Source of the DNA: Halospeciosus flavus
GTDB taxonomy: Archaea; Halobacteriota; Halobacteria; Halobacteriales; Halobacteriaceae
Direction of reading: 5' to 3'
NCBI RefSeq assembly: GCF_029814175.1
Contig: NZ_CP122312.1
Span: forward strand, 2,852,001 to 2,916,000
Length of the DNA stretch: 64,000 nucleotides
Shown here: positions 20,011-28,470 of the stretch, piece after piece
How the letters are laid out: the number at the start of each line of letters is the position of its first letter
Numbering within the stretch: position 1 is the stretch's first letter
The notes under the pieces: model-generated
The model's database searches: none
What the model saw: the letters and a program-made list of their open reading frames with translations, nothing else
What the model was told of the DNA's origin: nothing
Translations under genes and position numbers: made by a program

Positions 20011-21414
20011 TTAGACTCCGGGCGGGAGGCCGCTCCCGGAGAGGAGTTCCTTCGCCGTCGCGCGGTCGAGTGAGTAGGCGTAGGCCGGGTCGAGTCCGAC
20101 GCCGTCGTAGGGGACGCCCGGTCCGGGGCCGTCGTTCCCGTCGGCGTCGCTCCGGGCGGTCTTCCCGATACTGGTCGGGGCGCTCGCCTGGTGGGTGTCG
20201 GCGTCCATCGTCCACGTCCCGCGGGGGCCGGTGTACTCCGCGCCTTCGAGTCCGCTGATGATGTCCGACGGCGAGGTAGACTCGTTCTTCTCCATCGCCC
20301 GCTTGAGGAGCCAGAGCGCGGACGTCGTACTCGGCCCGGTGAACGAGGGGATGTTGATGGTGCTCGAGTCGTCTTTGTACTCGTTCCAGTAGTCCTGCAG
20401 GAACTTCCGGTTCTCCTCGTTGTCGAAGGAAGAGTGCCAGTACCACGAGGAGTAGTGGTACCCCTCGGGCATGCTGTTACCCAGCGACTCGAACACCGTC
20501 GGGTCGGCGCCCAGCGTGTCGAAGACGTCGACGGCCTGGTCGAAGAGGCCCTGCGACGCTGCCTGCTGGGCGAACGTGACGGAGTCGCCGGCCCAGAAGG
20601 AGGTGACGACGAGGTCCGGGTTCGCGTTCATCACCGAGTTGATCTGTGGGGTCATGTCGCTCGCGCCGAGTTGCGGGAACTCCGAGGCGACGTACTCGTA
20701 GTCGGCTCCGAGACCGTCGGAGAAGGCCTTGAAGTACTCCCAACACTGGTGACCGTAGGCGTAGTCCGGCCCGATAGTCGCGACGCGCTCGATGCCGTCG
20801 AGTTTGTCGTGGGCCAGTTTCGCCATCCCGTAGGTGTTGATCGTCGTGTTCGCCGTCGTCCGGAAGATGTTCTTCTTGAACGCGGCCTTCCCCCCTTCGT
20901 CCTGGTAGAAGTTGCCGTACTTCTCCGTGTTCGGCTCCGTAATGTACGGCGTGCCGATGTCCGTGAGGACGAGCGGGACACCGAGTTGCTCGACTGTCGG
21001 GGCGGTCCCGAGCGTCACGCCGGACGACGTGAGTCCGATCATCGCGTCGACGCCCTCCGACTGGACGAGGTCCTTGAAGTGCTGGTTCGCCTTACTGGTG
21101 CTCCCCGCGTGGTCGCGGGTGAGGAGTTCGACGTCGCGGCCCATGATGCCGCCCGCGTCGTTGATCTGTTTGACGCCGAGTTTCGCCCCCGCGACGGACG
21201 CCTGTCCGAGTGCCTCCGCGATACCGGAGAGCATGTAGACGGCGCCGATCTTGATCGGCCCGCCGCTGCCCCCACCACCGCCGAGCGCGCTACAGCCGGC
21301 GAGTCCCGCCAAACCGGTCGCACCGGTCGCGCCGAGGAACGTCCGTCGGTCGAGGTACTTCCTCGTGTGGTCGACGAGGTCGCGCCGGTCGTGTTGATTG
21401 CTGTCTCTTGCCAT
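20011..21414 (-). CDS. ABC transporter substrate-binding lipoprotein (LIV/amide family)
   Basis: The 467-residue protein has a twin-arginine signal (DRRTFLGATG) and a lipobox LAGC about 35-40 residues in, followed by a Gly-rich linker, so it is a Tat-exported lipoprotein typical of haloarchaea. The rest is a type I periplasmic-binding fold (IKIGAVYMLSG). It delivers branched-chain amino acids, urea/amides or a related ligand to the LIV permeases. The start is ATG 21414, matching the TATATAA box upstream. Confidence 0.92.
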   Translation of the reverse strand: MARDSNQHDRRDLVDHTRKYLDRRTFLGATGATGLAGLAGCSALGGGGGSGGPIKIGAVYMLSGIAEALGQASVAGAKLGVKQINDAGGIMGRDVELLTRDHAGSTSKANQHFKDLVQSEGVDAMIGLTSSGVTLGTAPTVEQLGVPLVLTDIGTPYITEPNTEKYGNFYQDEGGKAAFKKNIFRTTANTTINTYGMAKLAHDKLDGIERVATIGPDYAYGHQCWEYFKAFSDGLGADYEYVASEFPQLGASDMTPQINSVMNANPDLVVTSFWAGDSVTFAQQAASQGLFDQAVDVFDTLGADPTVFESLGNSMPEGYHYSSWYWHSSFDNEENRKFLQDYWNEYKDDSSTINIPSFTGPSTTSALWLLKRAMEKNESTSPSDIISGLEGAEYTGPRGTWTMDADTHQASAPTSIGKTARSDADGNDGPGPGVPYDGVGLDPAYAYSLDRATAKELLSGSGLPPGV

Positions 21415-21526
21415 GGAGCCCACTACCAATAGGAAGAATGTTCGTTATATATCTTCCCCTGAAAACGTTAGACGGCTGAACGGTTACCGTCGAAACGTTT
21501 AATCGTACTGTTTGTAAGTAGTGGGT
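21415..21526. promoter_or_regulatory. divergent promoter region of the LIV transporter
   Basis: TATATAA on the minus strand (21447-21453) lies about 33 nt before the binding-protein ATG. On the plus strand TTTAATC (21498-21504) lies about 25 nt before livH. Between them are two AAACGTT direct repeats and a GACGG/CCGTC inverted repeat, possible sites for one regulator that controls both operons. Confidence 0.6.
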
Positions 21527-22411
21527 ATGGTAAGCATTGGCTTGCTCTTCGACCAAATCATCACTGGCCTCAGTATCGGGGCGCAGTTGTTCCTCGTGGC
21601 TGTCGGGTTGAGCCTCATCTTCGGGGTCCTCGAGGTGCTCAACTTCACTCACGGCGTGCTGTACATGATCGGCGCGTACACTGGTGTCACGATAGTCGAG
21701 AGCGCCTACGGCGGGTTCTGGGTCGGTGTCGTGGCGGCGGCGGTCGTCGTCGGACTCCTCGGTATCGTCATCGAGGCTGGCCTCATCCGTCGGATCTACC
21801 ACCGTGAGGAACTCGACCAACTGCTGTTGACCTTCGCGCTGGTGTTGATACTGACCGACCTCACACGAACCGTCTTCGGGTCCGGCGCGTACGTCATCGA
21901 CCCGCCGGCGCTGTTCAGCGGGACCATCCAACTCGCGGAGAGTCTCTCGATCACCTCCTACCGTGCGTTCATCGTCGCGGTCTCGGTCGCCGTCCTCGGT
22001 GGCCTCTACTTCGTCCTCCGGACGACGAACGTCGGCCGACTGGTACGGGCGACGTCGAGCGACCGCGACATGGCCCTGCTGCTCGGCATCGACGTGCCGA
22101 AACTGTACACCGGCGTCTTCTTCGTCGGGAGCGCGCTCGCGGGGATCGGCGGGGCGCTCGCGGCGCCGCTCGGGGCCGTCACCCCGTCGATGGGGAACCA
22201 GGTCATCATCAACGCGTTCGTCGTCGTGGTCATCGGCGGCCTCGGGTCGTTCTCCGGGGCGTTCGTCGGCGCGTACGCCATCGGCCTCCTCATCGCACTC
22301 GGGAGCATGGTCGTCTCTGGGGCCGGCCAACTGTTCCCGTTCCTGGCGATGATCGCGGTGCTCGTGTTCAAACCGGAGGGACTGTTCAACCCCGAGGAGG
22401 GGGGTGCCTGA
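21527..22411 (+). CDS. livH: branched-chain amino acid-type ABC transporter permease (LivH)
   Basis: The 294-residue protein has about eight membrane helices and family motifs GLSLIFGVLEVLNFTHG near the start and the coupling loop RLVRATSSDRDMALLLGID. It pairs with LivM in the inner channel. The start ATG 21527 is about 25 nt from the TATA-like TTTAATC. It is the first gene of livHGF. Confidence 0.93.
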   Translation: MVSIGLLFDQIITGLSIGAQLFLVAVGLSLIFGVLEVLNFTHGVLYMIGAYTGVTIVESAYGGFWVGVVAAAVVVGLLGIVIEAGLIRRIYHREELDQLLLTFALVLILTDLTRTVFGSGAYVIDPPALFSGTIQLAESLSITSYRAFIVAVSVAVLGGLYFVLRTTNVGRLVRATSSDRDMALLLGIDVPKLYTGVFFVGSALAGIGGALAAPLGAVTPSMGNQVIINAFVVVVIGGLGSFSGAFVGAYAIGLLIALGSMVVSGAGQLFPFLAMIAVLVFKPEGLFNPEEGGA

Positions 22412-22412
22412 G

Positions 22413-23210
22413 ATGACGACGGTACTCGAAACCGAGGACTTGCGCCGCGAGTTCGGCGCCCTTTTGGCCGTCGACGACGTCTCCGTCCAGATCGACGACG
22501 AGGAGATCACCAGCATCATCGGGCCGAACGGTGCCGGGAAGACGACGTTCTACAACATGTTGTCGGGGACGCTGAAGCCCACCTCGGGCGAGGTCCGCAT
22601 CCGGCCTCGAGCGGACGCCGACGCCGAGCGAACCGACGGCGGACTCGTCACCGTCACCGGGATGGAACCCCACGACATCAACCAACTCGGTCTCTCGCGG
22701 GCGTACCAGATCAACAACGTCTTCGACGGACTGACCGTCCTCGAGAACGTCCGCATCGCGCGGATCAGCCGAGGCGACCGGAAGTTCGACCTGCGGTCGG
22801 TCGCCGCCGACGACGACGCGCTCAACGAGGAGGCACGTCGGATCCTCGAACTCACCAACCTCCAGGACGCCGCACACACGAAGTGCGCCGAACTCTCGCA
22901 CGGCGACGTCCGGAAGGTGGAGATCGCACTCGCGTTGGGCACCGACCCCTCGGTCGTCCTCCTCGACGAACCGACGGCCGGGATGAACGCGACGGAGACC
23001 CGGCGGATGGTCGACCTCATCGAGGACCTCGACGAGCAGACCGACACGACGTTCGTCCTGACCGAACACGACATGGAGGTGGTCCTCGGGATCTCCGATC
23101 GCATCCTCGTGTTGAACAACGGCGAACTCATCGCCAGTGGCTCGCCGGACGAAGTGATGGCGGACGAGACCGTCCGCGAAGCGTACCTCGGGAAAGGTGA
23201 GAACGAATGA
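22413..23210 (+). CDS. livG: branched-chain amino acid-type ABC transporter ATPase (LivG)
   Basis: The 265-residue ATPase has Walker A GPNGAGKTT, a signature region variant LSHGDVRKVEIALAL, Walker B VVLLDEPTAG and the switch His in LTEHDM. The LivG-specific insertion (about residues 60-90) is present. ATG 22413 lies just after the livH stop; a GTG at 22404 overlapping livH is an alternative. Confidence 0.93.
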   Translation: MTTVLETEDLRREFGALLAVDDVSVQIDDEEITSIIGPNGAGKTTFYNMLSGTLKPTSGEVRIRPRADADAERTDGGLVTVTGMEPHDINQLGLSRAYQINNVFDGLTVLENVRIARISRGDRKFDLRSVAADDDALNEEARRILELTNLQDAAHTKCAELSHGDVRKVEIALALGTDPSVVLLDEPTAGMNATETRRMVDLIEDLDEQTDTTFVLTEHDMEVVLGISDRILVLNNGELIASGSPDEVMADETVREAYLGKGENE

Positions 23211-23932
23211 GCCTCCTCGAACTCGACGGCGTCGACGCGTACTACGAGAACAGCCACGTCCTCTTCGACCTCGACATGACGGTCGAGGAGAACGAGATCA
23301 TCGCACTCCTCGGGCGCAACGGCGCCGGGAAGACGACGACGCTCCGGAGCATCGTCGGGTCGACGGTCACGCGACGCGAAGGGGAAATCACCTTCCGCGG
23401 CGAGGATATCTCCTCGCGCTCCGCGAACCAGATTAGCCGGAAGGGTATCAAACTCGTCCCCGAGGGGCGGCGCGTCTTCCCGACACTGACGGTCCACGAG
23501 AACCTCCAGGTGGCGGCCGAGACGGCCGTCGATCCCCGGCCGGTCGAGGAGATGTACGACATCTTCCCGGTGCTCGACGACCTCCGGGGGAACAACGGGC
23601 AGAACCTCAGCGGCGGTGAACAGCAGATGCTCTCGGTGGCGCGGGCGCTCGTCCAGCGACCGGACCTCCTCCTGCTCGACGAACCGACCGAGGGCCTGGC
23701 CCCCGTCATCGTCGACGACCTGCTCGAGGTCCTCCGGAACGTCGTCGAGGAAGACGTCACCGTCATCATCACCGAACAGAACGTCGACTTCGTGCTCGAA
23801 CTCTCGGAGCGCGCCTACATCATCGACAAGGGCGCGAACGCCTGGGACGGGACGACCGAAGAACTGGAGAACCGCGAGGAACTCCTCGACGAGTACCTCT
23901 CGGTTTCGACGGCCGACGAGGCCGCCGACTGA
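23207..23932 (+). CDS. livF: branched-chain amino acid-type ABC transporter ATPase (LivF)
   Basis: The 241-residue ATPase has Walker A GRNGAGKTT, signature LSGGEQQMLSVARAL, Walker B LLLLDEPTEGLAP and Q-loop-side PEGRRVFPTLTV, diagnostic of LivF. Its ATG overlaps the livG stop (ATGA), so translation is coupled. It completes the transporter of this locus. Confidence 0.95.
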   Translation: MSLLELDGVDAYYENSHVLFDLDMTVEENEIIALLGRNGAGKTTTLRSIVGSTVTRREGEITFRGEDISSRSANQISRKGIKLVPEGRRVFPTLTVHENLQVAAETAVDPRPVEEMYDIFPVLDDLRGNNGQNLSGGEQQMLSVARALVQRPDLLLLDEPTEGLAPVIVDDLLEVLRNVVEEDVTVIITEQNVDFVLELSERAYIIDKGANAWDGTTEELENREELLDEYLSVSTADEAAD

Positions 23933-23944
23933 CCGTCGACTGCC

Positions 23945-25288
23945 TTACTCGTCGGCGCGCGGGAAGTTCCCGATGGTCTCCTCGCGGAACGCCTCCTCGT
24001 CGAACTCGTAGTCGTCGCCGAGGAACTCGATCAGTTGGCGGGTGTCACGCATGGCGTTCTTCAGGCACGTCGACGCACCCGGCGAGGGCGTGATGTTGAA
24101 GATGATGTCGTCGCCGACGAGTTTCGCCTCGCCCATGTCGAGGGACTTCGTCGAGGTATCGACGATCTGCGGGCGGACGCCACCGTAGCCCTTCGCCCGC
24201 GAGATATCGTCGACGTCGGCGCTCGGGACGACCTTCTGCACGTGCGGCAGGAAGGCCCGTCGGCCGACCTCGGGGATGTCGTAGACGAGGTTCTTGAGCA
24301 CGTAGGGCAGGAGGATGCGGTCGGCGAGGATGTTGGCGTAGCTGAGGAACGAGGCGACGTTCAGCCCGAACACGTCGAGGAAGTCGCTCACGGTAGAGAT
24401 CCGGCCGCGCTCCAGCGTCGGGACGAGTTTCGCGGTCGGGCCGAAGCGCGTGACCGTCGGGTCGTGGACGTCGGCGTCGCCGTGAACCGCGGCGAACGGG
24501 AGTTTCTTCATCTGGAGGGTGTACACCTTCCCGTTCAGGAAGTCGTCGGCGAGGAAGAAACTCCCCGCGACCGGGAGGAGTACGAGGTCCTCGCCGTAGC
24601 CGAGTTCCTTCGCGATCTGGAGGCTGTGCGACCCCGCCGCGACGACGGCGACGTCGCAGTCGAACGGCCCGTCGTCGGTGGAGACCGTGTAGCCGTCGGT
24701 GGTCTCCGTGATGTCCTCGACTTTGGTGCCGGTGAAGACGTCGACGTTGGTCTCCTCGCGGGCCTGCTCGACGAAGGACTTCGACGTCGCGCCGTAGTCG
24801 ACGACGTAGCCGTCGGGCGTCTGGAGTGCGAGCAGGTCCTTCGAGGGGTCGCGATCCTCGACGACCTTCGGTTCGAGTTCCGCGATCTCGTCACGGTCGA
24901 TGGGGCGGAGTTTCGGGAAGAGGTCGCCGAACCCCTCCTCGTGGTAGCGCTCTTCGAGTTTCTGGACCTCGTCGTCGCCGACGCCGAGAACCATCTTACT
25001 GCGCTTGGCGTGCATCTCGCGGTCGGGGTCGTGGTTCTCCAGGTAGCCCGCGAGGAGTTCCGCGCCCTCCTTGACCTCCTCTGCCTTCTCCAGGGTGTAG
25101 TTCGTCTCGATGTCCCCGAAGTGGAGCGTCTGGGAGTTGTTCGTGTGGTGGGAGTTGATCGCCGCGATCTCCTCTTCTTTCTCTACGAGTGCGATAGAGT
25201 CGACGTCGGTGAACTTCGCGGTCGTGTACAGTAACGACGCGCCACTGATTCCGCCCCCGACGATGACGAGGTCGTATTTTCCAGACAT
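23945..25288 (-). CDS. mqo: FAD-dependent oxidoreductase, malate:quinone oxidoreductase family
   Basis: The 447-residue protein begins with the FAD motif VIVGGGISGASLLY and has HHTNNSQTLHFG and a C-terminal ITPSPGASTCL that fit the malate:quinone oxidoreductase family. It would oxidise malate to oxaloacetate and reduce membrane quinone, linking the TCA cycle to respiration. It converges on livF and is not part of that operon. Other 2-hydroxyacid oxidases of this fold are possible. Confidence 0.85.
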   Translation of the reverse strand: MSGKYDLVIVGGGISGASLLYTTAKFTDVDSIALVEKEEEIAAINSHHTNNSQTLHFGDIETNYTLEKAEEVKEGAELLAGYLENHDPDREMHAKRSKMVLGVGDDEVQKLEERYHEEGFGDLFPKLRPIDRDEIAELEPKVVEDRDPSKDLLALQTPDGYVVDYGATSKSFVEQAREETNVDVFTGTKVEDITETTDGYTVSTDDGPFDCDVAVVAAGSHSLQIAKELGYGEDLVLLPVAGSFFLADDFLNGKVYTLQMKKLPFAAVHGDADVHDPTVTRFGPTAKLVPTLERGRISTVSDFLDVFGLNVASFLSYANILADRILLPYVLKNLVYDIPEVGRRAFLPHVQKVVPSADVDDISRAKGYGGVRPQIVDTSTKSLDMGEAKLVGDDIIFNITPSPGASTCLKNAMRDTRQLIEFLGDDYEFDEEAFREETIGNFPRADE

Positions 25289-25417
25289 GAGTGTGGTAGT
25301 GAATCTATCTCAGCTACCACGCTCCAGCGGTTTAACTCATGTTTTATCGCCCGGAGAAACCTCGACAACTGCAGAACCGGCCTTCGACGACCGCGACAAG
25401 TCGGCCGCCGAGCGCGC

Positions 25418-25732
25418 TCACTCACTCCGCGCCGGGCGGTCGAGGTGGGCTTCGACCCGGTCGACTTTCTCCTCGACGGCGAGATCCGACTCCCGGAAGT
25501 GGTCGACCGTCAACTGGGTGTACGTCCGCGAGGCGTCGACGGCTTCGGTGGCGGCGCGGGCGGCCGCGAACACGGTCTCCAGGTCGTCGGCTTCGATCGT
25601 CGTCTCCATCGGGTGTGTCTCGTAGCGCACGTCGAAGTCGTCGAGGGCTTCGACGGCGGCGGCGATCTCGGCGTCGAAGTCGACGTCTGGGTCGTCGAGC
25701 GGTGCGACGGTCAGCGCGGCAGTGACGGTCAT
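25418..25732 (-). CDS. thiamine-binding protein, MTH1187/YkoF type
   Basis: The 104-residue protein has the MTH1187 pattern: an N-terminal beta strand, FDVRYETHPMETTIEAD, and a C-terminal helix. Family members bind thiamine and form small beta-alpha oligomers. TATA-like TTTATTA on the minus strand (25757-25763) is about 27 nt before ATG 25732, so the mRNA is probably leaderless. Confidence 0.85.
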   Translation of the reverse strand: MTVTAALTVAPLDDPDVDFDAEIAAAVEALDDFDVRYETHPMETTIEADDLETVFAAARAATEAVDASRTYTQLTVDHFRESDLAVEEKVDRVEAHLDRPARSE

Positions 25733-25756
25733 CGCACGGACGTCGTGACGACCGAG

Positions 25757-25763
25757 TAATAAA
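25757..25763 (-). promoter_or_regulatory. TATA-like box for the thiamine-binding gene
   Basis: TTTATTA on the minus strand at the normal distance (about 27 nt) from ATG 25732. Confidence 0.5.
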
Positions 25764-25784
25764 TGAGGGTGGTCGAGGTACCGG

Positions 25785-26003
25785 TCAGTGTGAACCGCCG
25801 ACGTACGCGTTCTCGCCGTCGGCGAGGTTCCCGAGTCGGTCGGTCGAACCGGCGTCGAACTGGGACTGGCACCGCGCGACCCAGGAGGCGTCAGTGTCGG
25901 GCGCGGTGGTCGACGTATCGGTCTCGGCGTCGGACGCAGTGGCGGTCGTGGACGGTCGGGCGGGCGGTGCGGTCGAGTCGTGCGTGGATGCGTGTGTGCT
26001 CAC
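25785..26003 (-). CDS. possible small Ser/Thr-rich acidic protein
   Basis: A 72-codon frame from a GTG at 26003. The first half is rich in Ser, Thr and Ala; the second half reads SWVARCQSQFDAGSTDRL and ends NAYVGGSH. The composition is acidic and acceptable for a haloarchaeon, but I recognise no family. A TATA-like AATTATGTA on the minus strand (26125-26133) could drive it with a leader of about 100 nt. It is weak: no TATA at leaderless distance and a GTG start. Confidence 0.35.
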   Translation of the reverse strand: MSTHASTHDSTAPPARPSTTATASDAETDTSTTAPDTDASWVARCQSQFDAGSTDRLGNLADGENAYVGGSH

Positions 26004-26333
26004 AGTCGGGCGGAGTCTGGGGCGCGTGCGGCGGGTGGTCGTACGGTTGTTCGAGTCGAGGAAGGAGTCAAGCGCGTACGCGTACGACCAGTTTCATCGT
26101 CTGCTTCCGGCTTCGACCCAGTTCTACATAATTGTTACTGTGGGTTGTGGGGTGCTCACTCACCGCGTCCGAGCGACGGGCAGTCTCCAGAAAGTGGGCC
26201 TCGGCACTCATAGGGCTCGTCGTCCGCCGGCTGCCGAGACCGGCTCGGCCCGGTGCCTTCGTCATCGGCCACCGCCGAGTAGGTGCCCGGGTCGAAAAAC
26301 GGTGTCGCCACGCCCGTTGCGTTCTCGCCGCCC
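26004..26333. other. 330-bp stretch without a confident gene
   Basis: No convincing reading frame. It contains a good minus-strand TATA-like box (AATTATGTA, 26125-26133), and about 32 nt downstream an ATG (26097) opens a nine-codon frame MKLVVRVRA ending at 26068. This may be the transcript start of the small protein at 25785-26003. The rest shows no repeat or hairpin I would defend. Confidence 0.4.
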
Positions 26334-27245
26334 TCACCACGAGTCGAGTCGGTCGAGGACGGCGTCGAGTGCGTCCACGAGCGGGACGTCGTGCGGAACG
26401 ACCAGCGGCCGATTCGCGTCCATCGCCGCCTCGACGTGGACTGGGTCGGCGGGGAGCGCGAGCGCCTCGGCGTCGTCTGTGAACGGACCGTCACCGGAGA
26501 CCCCCTCGACCCCGAGGAACACGTCCGCGGCGTCGGCCATCTCGCGGTCTACCGGGGAGTCGCCCGCGGCGACGACGTACTCCCACGACCGGGTCTCGCG
26601 GAGGCGTTCGACCGCGGCGCGTTTCTCGACCACGGAGTAATCGCCGGTGAATCGGCCGTCCGCGACGCTGCACGTCGTCGCGGCCGTCCAGTCGGGTTCG
26701 CCGGTGAGTCGGGCCGCGTACGCGGCGGCGACGTGCTCGGGCACGTCGGTCACGAGGAACGGTTCGACGGTCCCGTCGTCGTCGAAGCGGGAGACGAATC
26801 GCTCGTCGACCGGGAGCCACTTCTCGGCCACGCGCTCTGCGGCCGCGTGGACCCTCTCTGGTCGTCGTCTACGGAGGAATCGGCCGTACGCGTCGAGGAC
26901 GGTTCGCTGCATCTCGCGGTAGTCCGTGGATTCGGCGTCCGTGCTGCCTGTCCTGGCGTGTTGCGCCCGAACGAACCAGCGGAGGGCACGCGCGGCGGCG
27001 CCGTCGCCGAAGACGGACTGCACGGCGTCGAGGAGTCGAAACGCGAGCGAGAACGTCTGACGGGCACGCTCGCCCCCGCGGAACGTCGCGACCGCGCCGA
27101 GTGCCTCGCGGAGCGCGCGTCGGTCGTCGCCCGCGACGTCGAGGAGCGGGGAGAACTGGACGTACCCCATCGTCTCGACGAAGACCGACCCCTCCCGGTA
27201 GACGGTGCCGTCGACGTCCAGGCAGAGTCCGATCCGTCCGTCCAT
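26334..27245 (-). CDS. HAD superfamily hydrolase
   Basis: The 303-residue protein has HAD motif I LCLDVDGTVYREG at the N-terminus, a helical cap of about 130 residues, and motif III/IV VAAGDSPVDREMADAAD near residue 225. The arrangement resembles phosphoserine phosphatase-like (HAD-IB) enzymes. The substrate is unknown. The protein is unusually arginine-rich in the cap but remains acidic overall. Confidence 0.8.
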   Translation of the reverse strand: MDGRIGLCLDVDGTVYREGSVFVETMGYVQFSPLLDVAGDDRRALREALGAVATFRGGERARQTFSLAFRLLDAVQSVFGDGAAARALRWFVRAQHARTGSTDAESTDYREMQRTVLDAYGRFLRRRRPERVHAAAERVAEKWLPVDERFVSRFDDDGTVEPFLVTDVPEHVAAAYAARLTGEPDWTAATTCSVADGRFTGDYSVVEKRAAVERLRETRSWEYVVAAGDSPVDREMADAADVFLGVEGVSGDGPFTDDAEALALPADPVHVEAAMDANRPLVVPHDVPLVDALDAVLDRLDSW

Positions 27246-27483
27246 ACGTGCGTCTCCCCCGCGGGGCGGAAAGCCGTTGCCGTCGACGCTGCGGACACGT
27301 ACCGCTGTGCTGACCCATCTGAACGACGTAATTTATGTCGGGTCGACAACAGGGCTGCCGTCAGAACCTGTATCTTGGACTCTCCCCCCAGAGAACCCGT
27401 TTGAAGAGTTCGTCGCCACCACGATTTTCCGTGTCACACTACGAATGTCTGGTGCCTGTCAGAACTCGGCAGGTGACTCCCTC

Positions 27484-28353
27484 ATGCCATCGCAAAAGGT
27501 TCTCACGCTCGCGACAGTGGCGATGCTGCTCGTCGGCGGCGTGGCCGGCGCCGCCGCGGTGACGACGTCGAGTGCACAGGACAGCGACCAGTTCGAACAC
27601 ATCGAGACGACGGACAACGGGGAAGACGACCTGAAACTCCCCGACGACTTCCGCGGAAAGATCACGGTCAAGTTCGACTACAAACGGACCGGTGACAAAG
27701 CGAAGTACAAGTACAAACTGAAGGTCTCTCACAAGAACGGCGAGACCGAGAAGTACAAGATCACGCCGACCGGGAACCTCTCCGACCAGGACCTCCCGTT
27801 CGGTGACTTCCTCGAGGGCGACGGGACGCTCGCCTTCGACGTCCACGAGGGCAACGACACGGCGTTCCCCGTCGCCAAGGACGCGCCCGGCAAGTACTCC
27901 GTCGAGTACACGGCGACCGACGGCAAGGTCGAGTTCAAGGCGACCTACACGTACGACGCCGGTGCGGCGAACAAGGACGTCCCCGGCTTCGACTTCAACG
28001 ACGACACGCAGGACGAAGACGACTTCAACCCGACGAAAGAGGACGTCGTCGGCCAGTTCAAGACGAGTTACAAGTCGACCGACGACAAGACGAAACTGAA
28101 CTTCGAGTACAAGGCGAAGAAGGAGAACGTCGACGAACTCCCCTTCGACATCGACCTCGACGACACGAGCAACGCCGACGACGGTGACCTCGCGGTCCCG
28201 GTGATGCCGCAGGTCGTCGGCGACTACAAGGTCGAGTACAAGACGACCGAGGAGAAGGTCGACTTCAAGGTGAGCTACAAGGTCAAACAGCACACGGTCG
28301 ACTCCATCCCGGTCGACCTCAACCTCGACCCCGACGCCAACGACGACACCTGA
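27484..28353 (+). CDS. secreted lysine-rich repetitive protein, unknown
   Basis: The 289-residue protein starts with a Sec-type signal (MPSQKVLTLATVAMLLVGG, then Ala-rich cleavage region near residues 22-32). The mature part repeats a beta-strand pattern of the form Y-x-V-E-Y-x-T-x-x-x-K-V-x-F-K four or more times, each followed by an acidic D/N-rich segment. It is far richer in Lys than neighbouring proteins. ATG 27445 is a possible earlier start. It is probably an exported surface or biofilm-type protein; I recognise no family. Confidence 0.75.
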   Translation: MPSQKVLTLATVAMLLVGGVAGAAAVTTSSAQDSDQFEHIETTDNGEDDLKLPDDFRGKITVKFDYKRTGDKAKYKYKLKVSHKNGETEKYKITPTGNLSDQDLPFGDFLEGDGTLAFDVHEGNDTAFPVAKDAPGKYSVEYTATDGKVEFKATYTYDAGAANKDVPGFDFNDDTQDEDDFNPTKEDVVGQFKTSYKSTDDKTKLNFEYKAKKENVDELPFDIDLDDTSNADDGDLAVPVMPQVVGDYKVEYKTTEEKVDFKVSYKVKQHTVDSIPVDLNLDPDANDDT

Positions 28354-28399
28354 CGCGGTCGTTTCGTCACTCCGTACCCCTACCCATCCTCTTTCTGTT

Positions 28400-28416
28400 C
28401 GGGCCTACGAGGCCCG
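28400..28416 (+). terminator. 7-bp hairpin after T-rich tract
   Basis: CGGGCCT (28400-28406) and AGGCCCG (28410-28416) are perfect complements around a 3-nt loop, preceded by a CT-rich run (28389-28399). It may end the secreted-protein transcript or structure the leader of the next gene. Confidence 0.4.
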
Positions 28417-28470
28417 CCAGTTCTGCCGGCGACGGTAACGGTAATGGTCCCGACTCCCGTGCGTCCGACC

